Below, in pieces: positions 55,284 to 64,000 of a DNA stretch of 64,000 bases. The DNA comes from TMP-86 sp964247385 (lineage in GTDB: Bacteria; Pseudomonadota; Gammaproteobacteria; Steroidobacterales; Steroidobacteraceae), in NCBI GenBank assembly GCA_964247385.1, contig CAXTUB010000005.1, positions 62,001 to 126,000 on the forward strand, in the 5' to 3' direction. The notes below the pieces were generated by a model. The model did no database searches and was not told the DNA's origin. It was given only the letters and a program-made list of their open reading frames with translations. The translations under genes were made by a program, and so were the position numbers. The stretch's first letter is position 1; every line of letters begins with the position of its first letter.

Positions 55284-55667
55284 ATGAATCGTACTGACTG
55301 GCGCGTCGAATTCGATGTGCGGCGCGACGGCGATTGCGATTGGTCGCTGCACAGTCGCGACGGACGCGGCGTGATCATCTTCTTGCGCGAGCTAGGCGGC
55401 TCCATCGATTCGCCCACGGTGAATTCCGTCGCTGTGCAATGGCACGAGGACGGCGCTCGCGTCGAGCTCGTCTCAGACATACGGGTGATTCATGCGAGTG
55501 CGCGCGCTGCATGGGCGCATACGCCGCAAACCCGAGTTCTCGAAAGCCTCCCGCTCGAGCCTTTCACGCCGGGGATGCGCCGCTTCTGGAGACGTATTTT
55601 TAGGTTGGTTCGCATGCCCGGTGGAGCGTGGCTCTTGCGCTGGCTCGCGCGGCGCTCCAGGCCGTGA
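55284..55667 (+). CDS. Conserved-looking hypothetical protein
   Basis: 127 residues. Strand-like segments DWRVEFDVRRDGDCDWSLHSRDGRGVIIFLREL and SVAVQWHEDGARVELVSDIRVIHA end in a basic, tryptophan-rich tail (RRFWRRIFRLVRMPGGAWLLRWLARRSRP). No family is recognised. It starts very close to the MATE start on the opposite strand. Confidence 0.5.
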   Translation: MNRTDWRVEFDVRRDGDCDWSLHSRDGRGVIIFLRELGGSIDSPTVNSVAVQWHEDGARVELVSDIRVIHASARAAWAHTPQTRVLESLPLEPFTPGMRRFWRRIFRLVRMPGGAWLLRWLARRSRP

Positions 55668-55747
55668 ACGGCCTCTGAGGGAACTGCATCACAGCGGAAC
55701 ACGCGGCTGAAAATCTCCGCGGAAATGCGACACGGTTCAACGAGCGG

Positions 55748-58030
55748 ATGGTGGGTTTGGCCGCAGATTGCGGCATGCATTGCGCCGCCGATCCCCTGAT
55801 TTCTTCTGTGTCCGGCGCCCCTTCGACCTCCTTCGAACCTTACGGAAAACTGCTGCGCATGCTGGTGCCCAGCGTGCAAGCGGTTTTCGTGTATGGCGCA
55901 GAAGGCGAATGCCTGTGGTCTTCCGAGGACTGGGAGATTGCGCAAGTCGAGCGCTTGGTTTCCGCCGTACGTGCCGCGCCCGGTGCCATCGGTCAAAAAG
56001 CGCCCGCTGCGATGCTCGAGTTCAACGCGGATGAATCGGGTTACGGATTTGCCATTCGCGCCGGCGGCAAGGCGCTCGGCGTGATGGCGCTCATGAGCCG
56101 CACCGCCGCGTCGCGCAACGGCTCGCGGCCGCTCAACTATGTGCAGCAGCTCGTCGAGCCGGCGCTCGAATGCCTGGCCCGGGAGCTCGAGTTGCGCGCA
56201 AGCCTGGGGGTGCGCGAGCGCGATCTGCTTTCGCGTGAAAGCGATTTGTCGCTCTTGCTCGAAATGTCGACGAACAAGCCCGTACTCGGTTCCGACACGG
56301 ATGAGCTCGGTGCGGTATTGAAGGCCGGCATCAAGCATTTGAGCGCATCGCTCGCCGCCATCTGGGTGCCGGAAAAAGGAATCGCAATCACCATCACGCG
56401 CAGCGGCCAACCCATGGCCTCGAGCATCATCGAGCGCATGGAAAAGCATTTGATGGCGTGGATGTTGCTGCAACAGCGCACGCTTCTGGTGAATCGCATC
56501 TCGGATACGGCGTTTCAGAACGGCGCCACGTACAAGATTCTGGCGTGCCCCGTGCGCCACCCTTCCGAACGGGTGATGGGAGCGCTGGTGTTGTTCAACC
56601 CGCCCAGCGCGCCCGATTTCGCGGAGCAACAAGCCTGCGTCGCCGAGCTTCTCGCGAAGAAAGCCACCGCGATCATCCAGGCGCAGTTCGATGCGAGCAC
56701 GGGCCTCATGACCCGGCACGCTTTCGAGCAGCACGTAAAAGCGCTGGATGCGCCGCTCGGCGAGGCCAAGCACGTTCTTTTATATCTGGACATCGACCGG
56801 CTGCACGTGATCAACGAGACCTTTGGCATGCACGTGGGCGATGAGGTCATCGTGTGCGTGGCCGAGGCGATGTTGAAGCTTCTGCCGCCCAAGGCGTTGT
56901 CGTCACGCATTTCCGGCGACCGCTTCGCGGTGCTGTTGCCGCGCATCTCGCTCGACTCCGCCACGGTCGCCGCTGAGTCGTTGCGAGGCGCCATCGCGGC
57001 CACCGAGCCGCGCAACGGCAAGGCGCGCGTGGAAATTTCGGTGAGCATCGGCATCGCGCCTCTGAGCTCGTCCAACAATTCGCTGGCGCACGCGCTGGCC
57101 ATGGCCGAAATCGCGTGCAAGACCGCGAAAGACCGCGGCCGCAATCGAGTCGAGCAATACTTGGATTCGGATCAGAGCATGATCCGGCACCAATCGGACA
57201 TCATGATCGTCGGCACGGTGCGCGAGGCGCTCAAGGCCGGCAACTTGCGCCTCGATGCGCAACCCATTCTTCCGCTGCGGGGCAGCTACGGCCGACCCCG
57301 CTTCGAGCTTCTGCTGCGCATGATTGGCGAGGGCGGCGAAATCATACCGCCGGGCAAGTTTCTTTCGGCCGCCGAGCGCTACCAGCTCATGCCTGCTATC
57401 GATCGATGGGTGGTGAAAACGGCCTGCGCGCAGCTCGGCGAGCATATTCTGGGGCTCGGAGAAGATGCCGCGCGGTTCGCGGTGAACCTCTCCGGCGCCT
57501 CACTGCAAGACGAGGAGTTTCTCGGTTTCGTGATCGAGCAAATCGAGTCGTCCGGCATTCCGCCGGCCATTCTCTGCTTCGAGCTCACCGAGACGGCCGC
57601 CATCGGCAATCTGGAAAAGGCGCAACAGTTCATCAATGCGCTGGCTACCATGGGCTGCCAATTTGCGCTCGATGATTTCGGTACCGGCGTCAGCTCGCTT
57701 GCCTATCTGAAGGCCCTCAACGTGAGCTATTTGAAGATCGACGGAACCTTCGTGCGCGATGCGCTCATCAATACGCGCTCGGAATCCATGATCAAGGCCA
57801 TCGCGCAATTGGCGAAGGTGATGTGCATGGAGACCATTGCCGAATACGTCGAGACCGACGCATTACGCGCCCGGATGGCGGACTTGGGCGTGGATTACGG
57901 CCAGGGCTTCGCCATGGGCAAGGCGCAACCCTTGCCCGATTTATTGCACGATCTGGCGGTGTTCGAGGCCACCGTCAGTACCTGGGTCGCACCGGAGAAT
58001 TTCCGCGCGCCCGAAGCGCTGGCGAGCTAG
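55748..58030 (+). CDS. GAF-GGDEF-EAL protein with degenerate GGDEF site
   Basis: 760 residues, no membrane segment. An N-terminal part of about 150 residues precedes a GAF-like domain (about 165-310). The GGDEF domain has SGDRF at 389-393 in place of GGDEF, so diguanylate cyclase activity is unlikely. The EAL domain is intact: Glu520 in ELLLR, NLSGASL, ELTETAAI, DDFGTG at 642-647 and ETIAEYVE. It would cleave c-di-GMP, probably tuned by the upstream domains. Confidence 0.9.
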   Translation: MVGLAADCGMHCAADPLISSVSGAPSTSFEPYGKLLRMLVPSVQAVFVYGAEGECLWSSEDWEIAQVERLVSAVRAAPGAIGQKAPAAMLEFNADESGYGFAIRAGGKALGVMALMSRTAASRNGSRPLNYVQQLVEPALECLARELELRASLGVRERDLLSRESDLSLLLEMSTNKPVLGSDTDELGAVLKAGIKHLSASLAAIWVPEKGIAITITRSGQPMASSIIERMEKHLMAWMLLQQRTLLVNRISDTAFQNGATYKILACPVRHPSERVMGALVLFNPPSAPDFAEQQACVAELLAKKATAIIQAQFDASTGLMTRHAFEQHVKALDAPLGEAKHVLLYLDIDRLHVINETFGMHVGDEVIVCVAEAMLKLLPPKALSSRISGDRFAVLLPRISLDSATVAAESLRGAIAATEPRNGKARVEISVSIGIAPLSSSNNSLAHALAMAEIACKTAKDRGRNRVEQYLDSDQSMIRHQSDIMIVGTVREALKAGNLRLDAQPILPLRGSYGRPRFELLLRMIGEGGEIIPPGKFLSAAERYQLMPAIDRWVVKTACAQLGEHILGLGEDAARFAVNLSGASLQDEEFLGFVIEQIESSGIPPAILCFELTETAAIGNLEKAQQFINALATMGCQFALDDFGTGVSSLAYLKALNVSYLKIDGTFVRDALINTRSESMIKAIAQLAKVMCMETIAEYVETDALRARMADLGVDYGQGFAMGKAQPLPDLLHDLAVFEATVSTWVAPENFRAPEALAS

Positions 58031-58111
58031 GCCCCTTCGCGCCGCGTTGCTAAAGCTGCGCGGAATATAGGATGATCCGCACGATGTGGGGAGCGAAGGG
58101 TTAAATCACAC

Positions 58112-58630
58112 GTGACGGCAAGCGCGCCCGCGCCCGATTGGTCAGTCCACACCTGGTTCAATATCGAAAGCCGGCATGGCGCGGATCGTCAGATCAACCT
58201 TGCATCGTTGCGCGGCCGCGTGATCGTCATGGTGGCATTCCAGGCGCTTTGCCCAAACTCCGTTTCCGTCGCCGTGCCGCAGGCCATCCGGATCTTCAAT
58301 ACGTTCGAGCCGCGCGATGTCGCGGTGATTGGCCTGCATGCCACGTTCGAGCATCACGCGGCCATCACGTCCGCCGTCATCAAAGCGTTCATGTACGAAT
58401 ACCGCATCAAATTTCCGGTCGGCGTCGATACGCCCGTCGACGGGTCGCCCATTCCTCAGACCATGGACCGCTATCAAATGCGCGGCACTCCGAGTTTGGT
58501 GCTGATCGATCGCGATGGCCTCATCCGCAAGCATGCATTCGGCGCCGTCGATGATCTGCGCTTGGGCGCCGAGATCGGTGCGCTGGTGCAGGGGAAATCC
58601 GAGCTACGCGCGCAGAGCAGCGCGGCGTAG
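58112..58630 (+). CDS. Thioredoxin-fold peroxiredoxin-like protein with a single-cysteine motif
   Basis: 172 residues, GTG start. INLASLRGRVIVMVAFQALCPNSVSVAVPQAIRIFN marks the redoxin fold, then MRGTPSLVLIDRDGLIRKHAFG. Related proteins have CPxC here; this one has CPNS, so only a single cysteine could act. It might be a 1-Cys type or a non-catalytic relative. No partner is adjacent. Confidence 0.75.
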   Translation: MTASAPAPDWSVHTWFNIESRHGADRQINLASLRGRVIVMVAFQALCPNSVSVAVPQAIRIFNTFEPRDVAVIGLHATFEHHAAITSAVIKAFMYEYRIKFPVGVDTPVDGSPIPQTMDRYQMRGTPSLVLIDRDGLIRKHAFGAVDDLRLGAEIGALVQGKSELRAQSSAA

Positions 58631-58678
58631 CCTTCGGTTGGCGGCTGCCTCGGGCACGAAGGCGTGCGAGCGCGCAAG

Positions 58679-60595
58679 TCACTGAGATAAATTGAAGCGC
58701 ACACGCAAGTGCGCAGTATCTTCCACCGCCACGCCATTGCGCCTGGCCGGATCGAACTTCCACTGGCGGGCGGCCATCCTCGCGGCCGCATCGAACACGC
58801 CGACGGGCGAGCTTTGCAGCACCACGATGTCTTTGAGACGGCCGTCCACCTTCACTACAAATTGCAAATCCACCCAGCCTTGTGTCCGCAACTGCGCCGC
58901 TAGTTGCGGATAGGGCGGCTTCGGAGTGGAGATGGGTCGTGGCGGCGTGATCCGCCCGAGCTCTGTGGCCTGCGAGCGATTCGAGCTTGGCAATGCGGCC
59001 GTGTCGGCAAGCGCCGGATTTTCGAGCGCACTCGCCGCCGACGCACTCGCCGCCGACGCACTCGCCGTCAATGCACTCGCCGTCGGTGCACTCGCCGCCG
59101 ATGTGCGTGGCGCGGGCACCGAGCGTGGCTCAGCCGTCTTGGCGCCGCCGGACCGCGGATGGGCGTCGATGTCGGCTTTGACGCGTGTCCAATCACTCGT
59201 GGTGGTGCCGGTGGCCGCAGCTTCTTCGAGCCACGCGCGCGCCGCATCGATCTGGCCGCTATCCAAGGCGCGGCGGGCGTTTGCGGTGAGCCGCGCACTG
59301 AGATCGCGCCGCACGCCATCCGCTGCCGAGGAGTCTGGATCGGACTTGAGCGCCAAGTCGAGATAAAACTTGGCGCTGTCGTTGACCGGCGCGATCAGAC
59401 GATCTTGCTGCAAGCGGTCGTTCGCAAGACTCAGCAGGCGATCGCGATTTTCCGCTTGCAAGCCGCTGCGCTCCAGCGCAAGTGCGGCATGCGCAGCCGA
59501 AATAGCTTGATTCGACTGCGTGCCCGGCGCGCTCTGTGACATGGACTTGATGGCCGCGGCGGCCGTATCGGCAAATGCCCGTGTTCGCTGTGGCGTCGTT
59601 TTGGAAAACTCCCGCGCTTTGCTCAGCTGCACGGTCAAAAAAGCAATGCGTCCTTTTTCGACGCCAGCCATGCGCGCGGTCTCAATGGCCGCCTGTGCAT
59701 CATCCAGCCGCTCCTCGATCAGTGCATTTTCAGCTCGAGCCAGGAGCCGCTCGCGAACTTCGGCAAGACCTGCGCGAGCACGCTCCTCCGCGGGTTCAGC
59801 GGCGACCGCTGCAAGATAGAGCTGCAGCGCGTTATCGCCGCGCGGCTCGGTGAGCCGATTGGCAGCGAGGGCCTGCGCGGCGCGCTCGAGCAACGCGTCT
59901 TGCGGTGGCATCGACGGTGCGACAGGTGTGGGCGCGTGCGCGTGCCGGAGGAAGAAGGCGCCAATCAACGCCACCGCTGCTGCGGAGGCTGCCACGGCCC
60001 ACTTGAGCTGCTCTCTCCGTGGCGCCCTCTGTGACGCCGCCTCCTTGATTTTGATCCGCGATGGCGGCCGCAAGCTGCGCGCGGCGCCGACTTCGGTGTA
60101 TTTTTTCACCGCGGCCTGTACGAAAGATCGCGCTCTGGCTTCGGAGAGCGGCAAATGCATGAAGCGGTACACATGGCCGCCGCTGACCAATGGAGCGATC
60201 GCCGCCTCGTCTTCCCGCAGGCCAGCAGCGAGCAACACCAGCTCAGGAAATTGACGACGCATCTGCCCGATGAACTGAGCGCTGCCCGTACCGAGCCCCG
60301 TCAAATCGAGCACCATGATGCCGACGCTTCCGGCGATGAGAAGGTCGGCGGTTTTTTCGGCGGAAGGCACGTGCCAGAGACGCGTGGCAGGCCCCAAAGA
60401 GGTGCGCAGTGTGCCCAAAAAGAATTCATCGCGCGTGACCACGACGATCTCAACGATGTCGCTTGCGCTGCTGGCGCCGATGGTCTGCGCCGAGCGTTGC
60501 GCGGCCGCAGCATGCTTCCCTGAGCTTTCGGTGAGTGAATCCGTCGCGGCGGATTCTTTGGCCGACGCTGCGAGCTTTACCTTGTTATCGGCCAT
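58679..60595 (-). CDS. TonB-domain protein with receiver-like cytoplasmic domain
   Basis: 638 residues. Residues about 45-165 look like a response-regulator receiver (IVEIVVVTRDEFFLG, Asp97 in GIMVLDLTG), but the usual C-terminal lysine is missing (FMHLPLSE). A membrane helix follows at about 199-216 and a periplasmic part with TPR-like alpha-helical repeats (about 230-470). A Ser/Ala-rich repeat precedes a TonB C-terminal domain (PKPPYPQLAAQLRTQGWVDLQFVVKVDG, then ARQWKFDPA). Possibly a sensor-linked energy transducer or a secretin-type partner. Confidence 0.8.
   Translation of the reverse strand: MADNKVKLAASAKESAATDSLTESSGKHAAAAQRSAQTIGASSASDIVEIVVVTRDEFFLGTLRTSLGPATRLWHVPSAEKTADLLIAGSVGIMVLDLTGLGTGSAQFIGQMRRQFPELVLLAAGLREDEAAIAPLVSGGHVYRFMHLPLSEARARSFVQAAVKKYTEVGAARSLRPPSRIKIKEAASQRAPRREQLKWAVAASAAAVALIGAFFLRHAHAPTPVAPSMPPQDALLERAAQALAANRLTEPRGDNALQLYLAAVAAEPAEERARAGLAEVRERLLARAENALIEERLDDAQAAIETARMAGVEKGRIAFLTVQLSKAREFSKTTPQRTRAFADTAAAAIKSMSQSAPGTQSNQAISAAHAALALERSGLQAENRDRLLSLANDRLQQDRLIAPVNDSAKFYLDLALKSDPDSSAADGVRRDLSARLTANARRALDSGQIDAARAWLEEAAATGTTTSDWTRVKADIDAHPRSGGAKTAEPRSVPAPRTSAASAPTASALTASASAASASAASALENPALADTAALPSSNRSQATELGRITPPRPISTPKPPYPQLAAQLRTQGWVDLQFVVKVDGRLKDIVVLQSSPVGVFDAAARMAARQWKFDPARRNGVAVEDTAHLRVRFNLSQ
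59028..59102. repeat. Five 15-bp tandem repeats within the TonB-domain gene
   Basis: The unit GCACTCGCCGCCGAC (plus strand) occurs at 59028, 59043, 59058, 59073 and 59088; the first two are exact and the others have two to three changes near the end. It encodes the Ser/Ala-rich linker (SALTASASAASASAASA) before the TonB domain, so unit number could vary without a frameshift. Confidence 0.88.
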
Positions 60596-60770
60596 CCCTG
60601 CTCCCCGAGCTTGCACGCGCGGCACGGACCTTGACGCCCCTTCTCGAATCGCTTCCTAAAGGCCGCCGTGCAGCGGGCCTTTAGCCGAGCCGGTGAGCAA
60701 CCGGATTCCGCTCGACGCTTTTGCATTTGCCGTGCACACTACGAGCGCATACGCGACATATTCCGTCACC

Positions 60771-61430
60771 ATGACATTAGCGCACACTCCTGTCACCTTC
60801 GTTCAGCTCATGACTCAATCCGAGCATGCGCTGTGGAAGACCGACGCTCAACCCGAATACTACCGAGTGCCCGTGGCGCGGCTGTTGGATAACGGCTCTC
60901 AATACCGCGTATGGGAAGCGCTGCATTCCTCGCAAATGCGTTATATCGCGGGCTGTGGGCGGCGCTTGAAGCAAGCTATCGCGCTCCGCAAGATGGCCGT
61001 GCAACTCATCCACCGTCGTGGGCTGTTCGATTATTTGCGCAACTTCAAGGTCAACGGAGAGTTTCGGCAACAGTTGTTCAAGCAATTCTACGGACCGGTC
61101 GACTTTCGGGCGGCGGTGATCACCGAACATCGACGCTATGTGCTCGCCGCATCGAGCGGCTTCTGCGCCGAAGTGCTCACCGATGCGGTGGACGACAGCG
61201 CGGGCCGCCTGTTGCTGGATCGCTATCACACGCTGTACCAACAGTATTTCGAAATCTATTCGCATTATTGCCGCGCCGAATATTTTGGCGACGTGGAATT
61301 CGCCGCTGCCATGAAGCCGGCGATGCTCGAGCAGCGCGCCGAGGCCAATCGATTGCGGCGGCAGCTTCTATTGCAGCCGCGCCGTACCCTGCGATACACC
61401 TCGGTCGCGCGCCAAGCGCGCTCGGCCTGA
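60771..61430 (+). CDS. Hypothetical protein, mostly helical
   Basis: 219 residues from ATG 60771; a GTG at 60693 would add 26 residues. Long helical stretches with many arginines and tyrosines (HRRGLFDYLRNFKVNGEFRQQLFKQFYGPVDF, LLDRYHTLYQQYFEIYSHYCRAEYFGD). No transmembrane segment and no recognised motif. Divergent from the TonB-type gene. Confidence 0.5.
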   Translation: MTLAHTPVTFVQLMTQSEHALWKTDAQPEYYRVPVARLLDNGSQYRVWEALHSSQMRYIAGCGRRLKQAIALRKMAVQLIHRRGLFDYLRNFKVNGEFRQQLFKQFYGPVDFRAAVITEHRRYVLAASSGFCAEVLTDAVDDSAGRLLLDRYHTLYQQYFEIYSHYCRAEYFGDVEFAAAMKPAMLEQRAEANRLRRQLLLQPRRTLRYTSVARQARSA

Positions 61431-61447
61431 TTCTCCGGCCGAGATTT

Positions 61448-62095
61448 TCAGCTCGAGCCCTTGGCGGCTGCGGCTTGCGCGGCGCGCTGATAGGCGCGCG
61501 CCGTGGCGGGACGTGCTGCGATGGCATCGAACCAGCGGCGCACGTGCGGAAAATTTTGCAATGGAATATTCAAGGCCTCGTGCGGCACCACCCAGGGATA
61601 CACGGCCATGTCGGCGATTGAATATTCTCCCGCGAGATACTCGCGACTCCCGAGCTCATGATTCAAGACACCGTACAAACGCAGCGTCTCCTTCGTGAAA
61701 CGCTCGATGGCGTAGGGAATCTTTTCCTTCGCGGTGCGCGCATAGTGTGCGAGTTGGCTGGACGTGGGCCCGAGCCCCGCCATCTGCCAGAACAGCCACT
61801 CCTTCGAGCGGACTTGCACGCGCAGGCTTTGCGGTAAGAAGCGCCCGAGCTTTTCCGCCAGATAGAGGAGGATGGCGCCGGACTCGAACACCGAAATCGG
61901 CGCGCCGCCATCTTCAGGCTCGTGATCCACGATGGCGGGGATTTTGCGGTTGGGCGCGATGCTCGCAAAATCCGCGGCAAGCTGCTCGCCCTTGATGATG
62001 TCGATGGGAATGAGCCGATGCGGCGCACCGCTCTCTTCGAGAAACATCGCCACTTTGTAGCCATTGGGCGTGGTCCAATAGTAGAGATCGATCAT
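61448..62095 (-). CDS. Glutathione S-transferase, YfcG/Ure2p-like
   Basis: 215 residues. N-terminal DLYYWTTPNGYKVAMFLEESG with Thr-Pro-Asn in place of a catalytic Tyr or Cys is the YfcG pattern, then NRKIPAIVDHEPEDGG, SVFESGAILLYLAE. C-terminal helix block WLFWQMAGLGPTSSQLAHY and SIADMAVYPW. YfcG-type proteins have disulfide-bond oxidoreductase activity. The start overlaps the following divergent gene by two bases. Confidence 0.9.
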   Translation of the reverse strand: MIDLYYWTTPNGYKVAMFLEESGAPHRLIPIDIIKGEQLAADFASIAPNRKIPAIVDHEPEDGGAPISVFESGAILLYLAEKLGRFLPQSLRVQVRSKEWLFWQMAGLGPTSSQLAHYARTAKEKIPYAIERFTKETLRLYGVLNHELGSREYLAGEYSIADMAVYPWVVPHEALNIPLQNFPHVRRWFDAIAARPATARAYQRAAQAAAAKGSS

Positions 62096-62789
62096 GCCAA
62101 AGGTGCTCTCTCCATCGCCCCGGCCGCGACTCTTGCGCCGCGCCGCGCTGCCGTGCGATACGGTGGAGCTGGCGCGTTATTTGCTCGGAAAATTGATTAT
62201 ACGCACGTTCGACACGCATCGATTGTGCGGGCGCATCGTGGAGACGGAGGCTTACACACAAGACGAGCCTGCGTGTCACGCCTTCATTGGACAGACCCGG
62301 CGTAATCGCTCATTGTTCTTGCGGCGCGGGCATGCGTATGTGTATCTGTGCTACGGCACCTCGTACATGCTCAATGTGACGAGCGGCGATGCGGGCGAGG
62401 GAAGCGGAGTGTTGCTGCGCGGGCTCGAGCCCGTTAGTGGATTCGCTCAGCTTGCGGGCTCAGGAAGTGGCGCGCGCGGCAGGCGCATGTCCAATCTCAC
62501 CGACGGGCCGGGCAAATTGGCGCGCGCGTTGCGAGTGGATTTATCGCTCGATGGCGTCGACATGACACAGACCGGACCGTTGTCGCTTGCTCAAGACGGT
62601 TTCGCCGGCGCAAAGATCGGCACGAGCGTGCGCATCGGCATCACGAAGGCGGCGCACCTCGAGCGCCGGTTTTTTCTTTGCGACAATCAATTCGTGTCGC
62701 GCCATCGCGGCGCGCGCGCACGCTCGAGCGCATCCGGCAGCGCATCGAGCGGCAAACCGCTCTCAGACCCGGCGGGGCCCTGCGGATAG
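62094..62789 (+). CDS. DNA-3-methyladenine glycosylase (AAG/MPG type)
   Basis: 231 residues. The motif GRIVETEAYTQDEPACHAFIGQTRRN contains the catalytic Glu; later blocks AYVYLCYGTSYMLNVTSG, GSGVLLRGLEP and LTDGPGKLARAL match the family. It removes alkylated purines in base-excision repair. The 3' end overlaps the opposite-strand DUF502 gene by 27 bases; the last about 30 residues are a serine/arginine-rich tail. Confidence 0.92.
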   Translation: MPKVLSPSPRPRLLRRAALPCDTVELARYLLGKLIIRTFDTHRLCGRIVETEAYTQDEPACHAFIGQTRRNRSLFLRRGHAYVYLCYGTSYMLNVTSGDAGEGSGVLLRGLEPVSGFAQLAGSGSGARGRRMSNLTDGPGKLARALRVDLSLDGVDMTQTGPLSLAQDGFAGAKIGTSVRIGITKAAHLERRFFLCDNQFVSRHRGARARSSASGSASSGKPLSDPAGPCG

Positions 62790-63365
62790 TCCGGCCGTGA
62801 TGGCCATGCGCATGGCCTCTTCCACGGTGAGCTCGAGCGGCGTCAGGATATTTCGCGGCAGATACAGCGCATAGCCGCCGAATGCGTAGCTCATCGGAAA
62901 ATATACGGTGCACCAATCGGCAGCCCCGTGCGGCACGAGGGCGGCTGGCGCATCTTCACGCGTCACGAAGCCGATTGCGCGCACCTCGCCGAACGTTGCG
63001 AGCACCACGCGCTGCAGATCGCGCTTCTCCCCGCTGCCCGAGGGCAGCATGCTGACGACATCGCGAAAGCCGCCATAGATGGTCTTGATCACCGGAATGC
63101 GGCCGAGCATCTCATCCCAAAAATTCAGAACGAGCTTTCCGGCGTAGGCATTCACCAGGGTGCCGATCACGAGCAACAGAAGGAACGCGGTGAGAAGCCC
63201 CAATCCGGGCCAATAGCTTTCGGGAGAAATGATGTTGAGGCCGATCAGCGCGCGACGCAGCATGCCCTCGACCGTGTGCACGAGCCACCAGATCACGTAC
63301 ACGGTGAGCGCCAGCGGCAAGACCGTGACGAGTCCACGCATGGTCAGAGCCAGTATTTTGCGCAT
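62763..63365 (-). CDS. DUF502 membrane protein
   Basis: 200 residues with two N-terminal membrane helices (MRGLVTVLPLALTVYVIWWLV and GLGLLTAFLLLLVIGTLVNAYAG). The cytoplasmic part RIPVIKTIYGGFRDVVSMLP and VYFPMSYAFGGYALYLPRNILTPLELTVEEAMRMAITAGLS is characteristic of DUF502. Function unknown. Confidence 0.9.
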   Translation of the reverse strand: MRKILALTMRGLVTVLPLALTVYVIWWLVHTVEGMLRRALIGLNIISPESYWPGLGLLTAFLLLLVIGTLVNAYAGKLVLNFWDEMLGRIPVIKTIYGGFRDVVSMLPSGSGEKRDLQRVVLATFGEVRAIGFVTREDAPAALVPHGAADWCTVYFPMSYAFGGYALYLPRNILTPLELTVEEAMRMAITAGLSAGPRRV

Positions 63366-63463
63366 GGCCTATCATCGCACAACGGATCGGGCGTGAAGGA
63401 CGGCCGCAGTCGCCTCGCGGCGAAGGGTTTGTCGCAATTCATCTTGAAAAGCAGGAGCGAGCA

Positions 63464-64000
63464 ATGTTGAGGCGCATCCAATGGCCGTCGCTGATGCTGG
63501 CGTTGTGCGCGGCCTGCATGGCGCGCGCCGCATCGCCGGAGAAGACGGCTGAAGACTTCGTGCACATCGCAACGGTCGACGGCCCGAGCGCCGCCATCGT
63601 GCTGTATCACCCGAGCGATGTGCAGCGCGTATACGACAAAGTGCTGCTGCGCGTCGAGCGGGAAGCTGAAAGCAAGCGCAAGCAAATTCGCACGGCACTT
63701 TTTGGCGCCGGCGCAAGCCTCGACGACGTGCGGCACATGACGCCGGAGAATTTGCTGCTCGCCGTCATCGCGCGCGTGCCCACGGCGCACGCCACGACGT
63801 ACGATCAATACAAGGCTCTCGGTGTGGTGAAGGAAGGCGAGGTGATGCACGTGGTCGTGCGCGCATCGCTCGAAAAAGTCGAGCGCTTGAAACGCCGCAC
63901 CATCGTGCAGGTGGTCACACTGTTGCCTTCTGGCAAGGAATGGCGTGCGGCGGTGCCATCACCCATCGAATCGTTCATCGACGATGTGCTCGCGGCGGCG
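63464..64000 (+). CDS. Secreted hypothetical protein, cut by the window end
   Basis: The frame starts at ATG 63464 (AGGAG site at 63452-63456) and is open to base 64000, giving at least 179 residues. A signal peptide (WPSLMLALCAACMARAA) is cut near residue 23. The mature part has strand-rich blocks (EDFVHIATVDGPSAAIVLYHPSDVQRVYDKVLLRVERE) and no recognised motif in the visible half. Confidence 0.6.
   Translation, partial: MLRRIQWPSLMLALCAACMARAASPEKTAEDFVHIATVDGPSAAIVLYHPSDVQRVYDKVLLRVEREAESKRKQIRTALFGAGASLDDVRHMTPENLLLAVIARVPTAHATTYDQYKALGVVKEGEVMHVVVRASLEKVERLKRRTIVQVVTLLPSGKEWRAAVPSPIESFIDDVLAAA

Noticed and set aside
53843..55480. A 545-codon minus-strand frame overlapping the MATE gene
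   Set aside because: The MATE reading frame has the hydrophobic pattern and family motifs; the other frame is arginine-rich and low in structure.

Overview
The window looks like chromosome of a GC-rich gammaproteobacterium. The core is the origin-proximal set rsmG, parA, parB, atpIBEFHAGDC, glmU and glmS, in the order usual for that class. A lineage near Nevskiales/Steroidobacteraceae is a guess from gene content. I saw no rRNA, tRNA, CRISPR array, intact insertion sequence or prophage. Apart from the ends of the window, no gap between genes exceeds 300 bases. All assignments rest on reading motifs and gene order; no database search was run.

Layout. 0-5 kb: a lipoprotein, then the methylcitrate-cycle genes prpB-prpC-prpD, running with an overlap into rsmG. 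5.3-24.7 kb: parA and parB, normally adjacent, are about 17.6 kb apart. Between them lie a SYLF protein, an MFS carrier, small detoxification-type enzymes, a thioredoxin-fold/envelope cluster, a glycosyltransferase plus phosphodiesterase-type hydrolase pair, a methyltransferase, a hemerythrin protein, a hybrid sensor kinase, a DUF421 membrane protein and an ATP-dependent DNA ligase. 24.8-26.5 kb: a LigD-type protein with phosphoesterase and polymerase/primase domains but no ligase domain. With the nearby free-standing ligase it suggests an end-joining system split over two genes, flanking parB.

26.5-35.4 kb is an accessory block with visibly more AT-rich codons. It has a type I secretion ABC transporter broken by two in-frame stop codons (both where glutamine is expected), an intact membrane-fusion protein, three paralogous lipoproteins, two paralogous DUF2059-like secreted proteins and two broken copies of a secreted-lipase-like gene. 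I read it as a decaying, internally duplicated secretion module, possibly effector plus protective lipoprotein. This is the most novel-looking region.

35.3-38.5 kb: acyl-CoA synthetase, DUF1295 membrane enzyme and lipocalin on the minus strand. 38.7-45.9 kb: the complete F1Fo ATP synthase operon behind a good sigma70-type promoter. 45.9-47.7 kb: two toxin-antitoxin pairs back to back (HEPN/MNT and Xre/RES) between atpC and glmU. 47.8-52.3 kb: glmU, a PadR regulator, glmS and a methyltransferase; GlmS and GlmU supply UDP-GlcNAc for the cell wall. 52.4-64 kb: a PBP4-type D,D-carboxypeptidase with a MATE exporter, a GAF-GGDEF-EAL protein with a degenerate GGDEF site, a one-cysteine thioredoxin-fold protein, an unusual TonB protein with a receiver-like cytoplasmic domain, a GST, a 3-methyladenine DNA glycosylase, a DUF502 membrane protein and a secreted protein cut by the window end.
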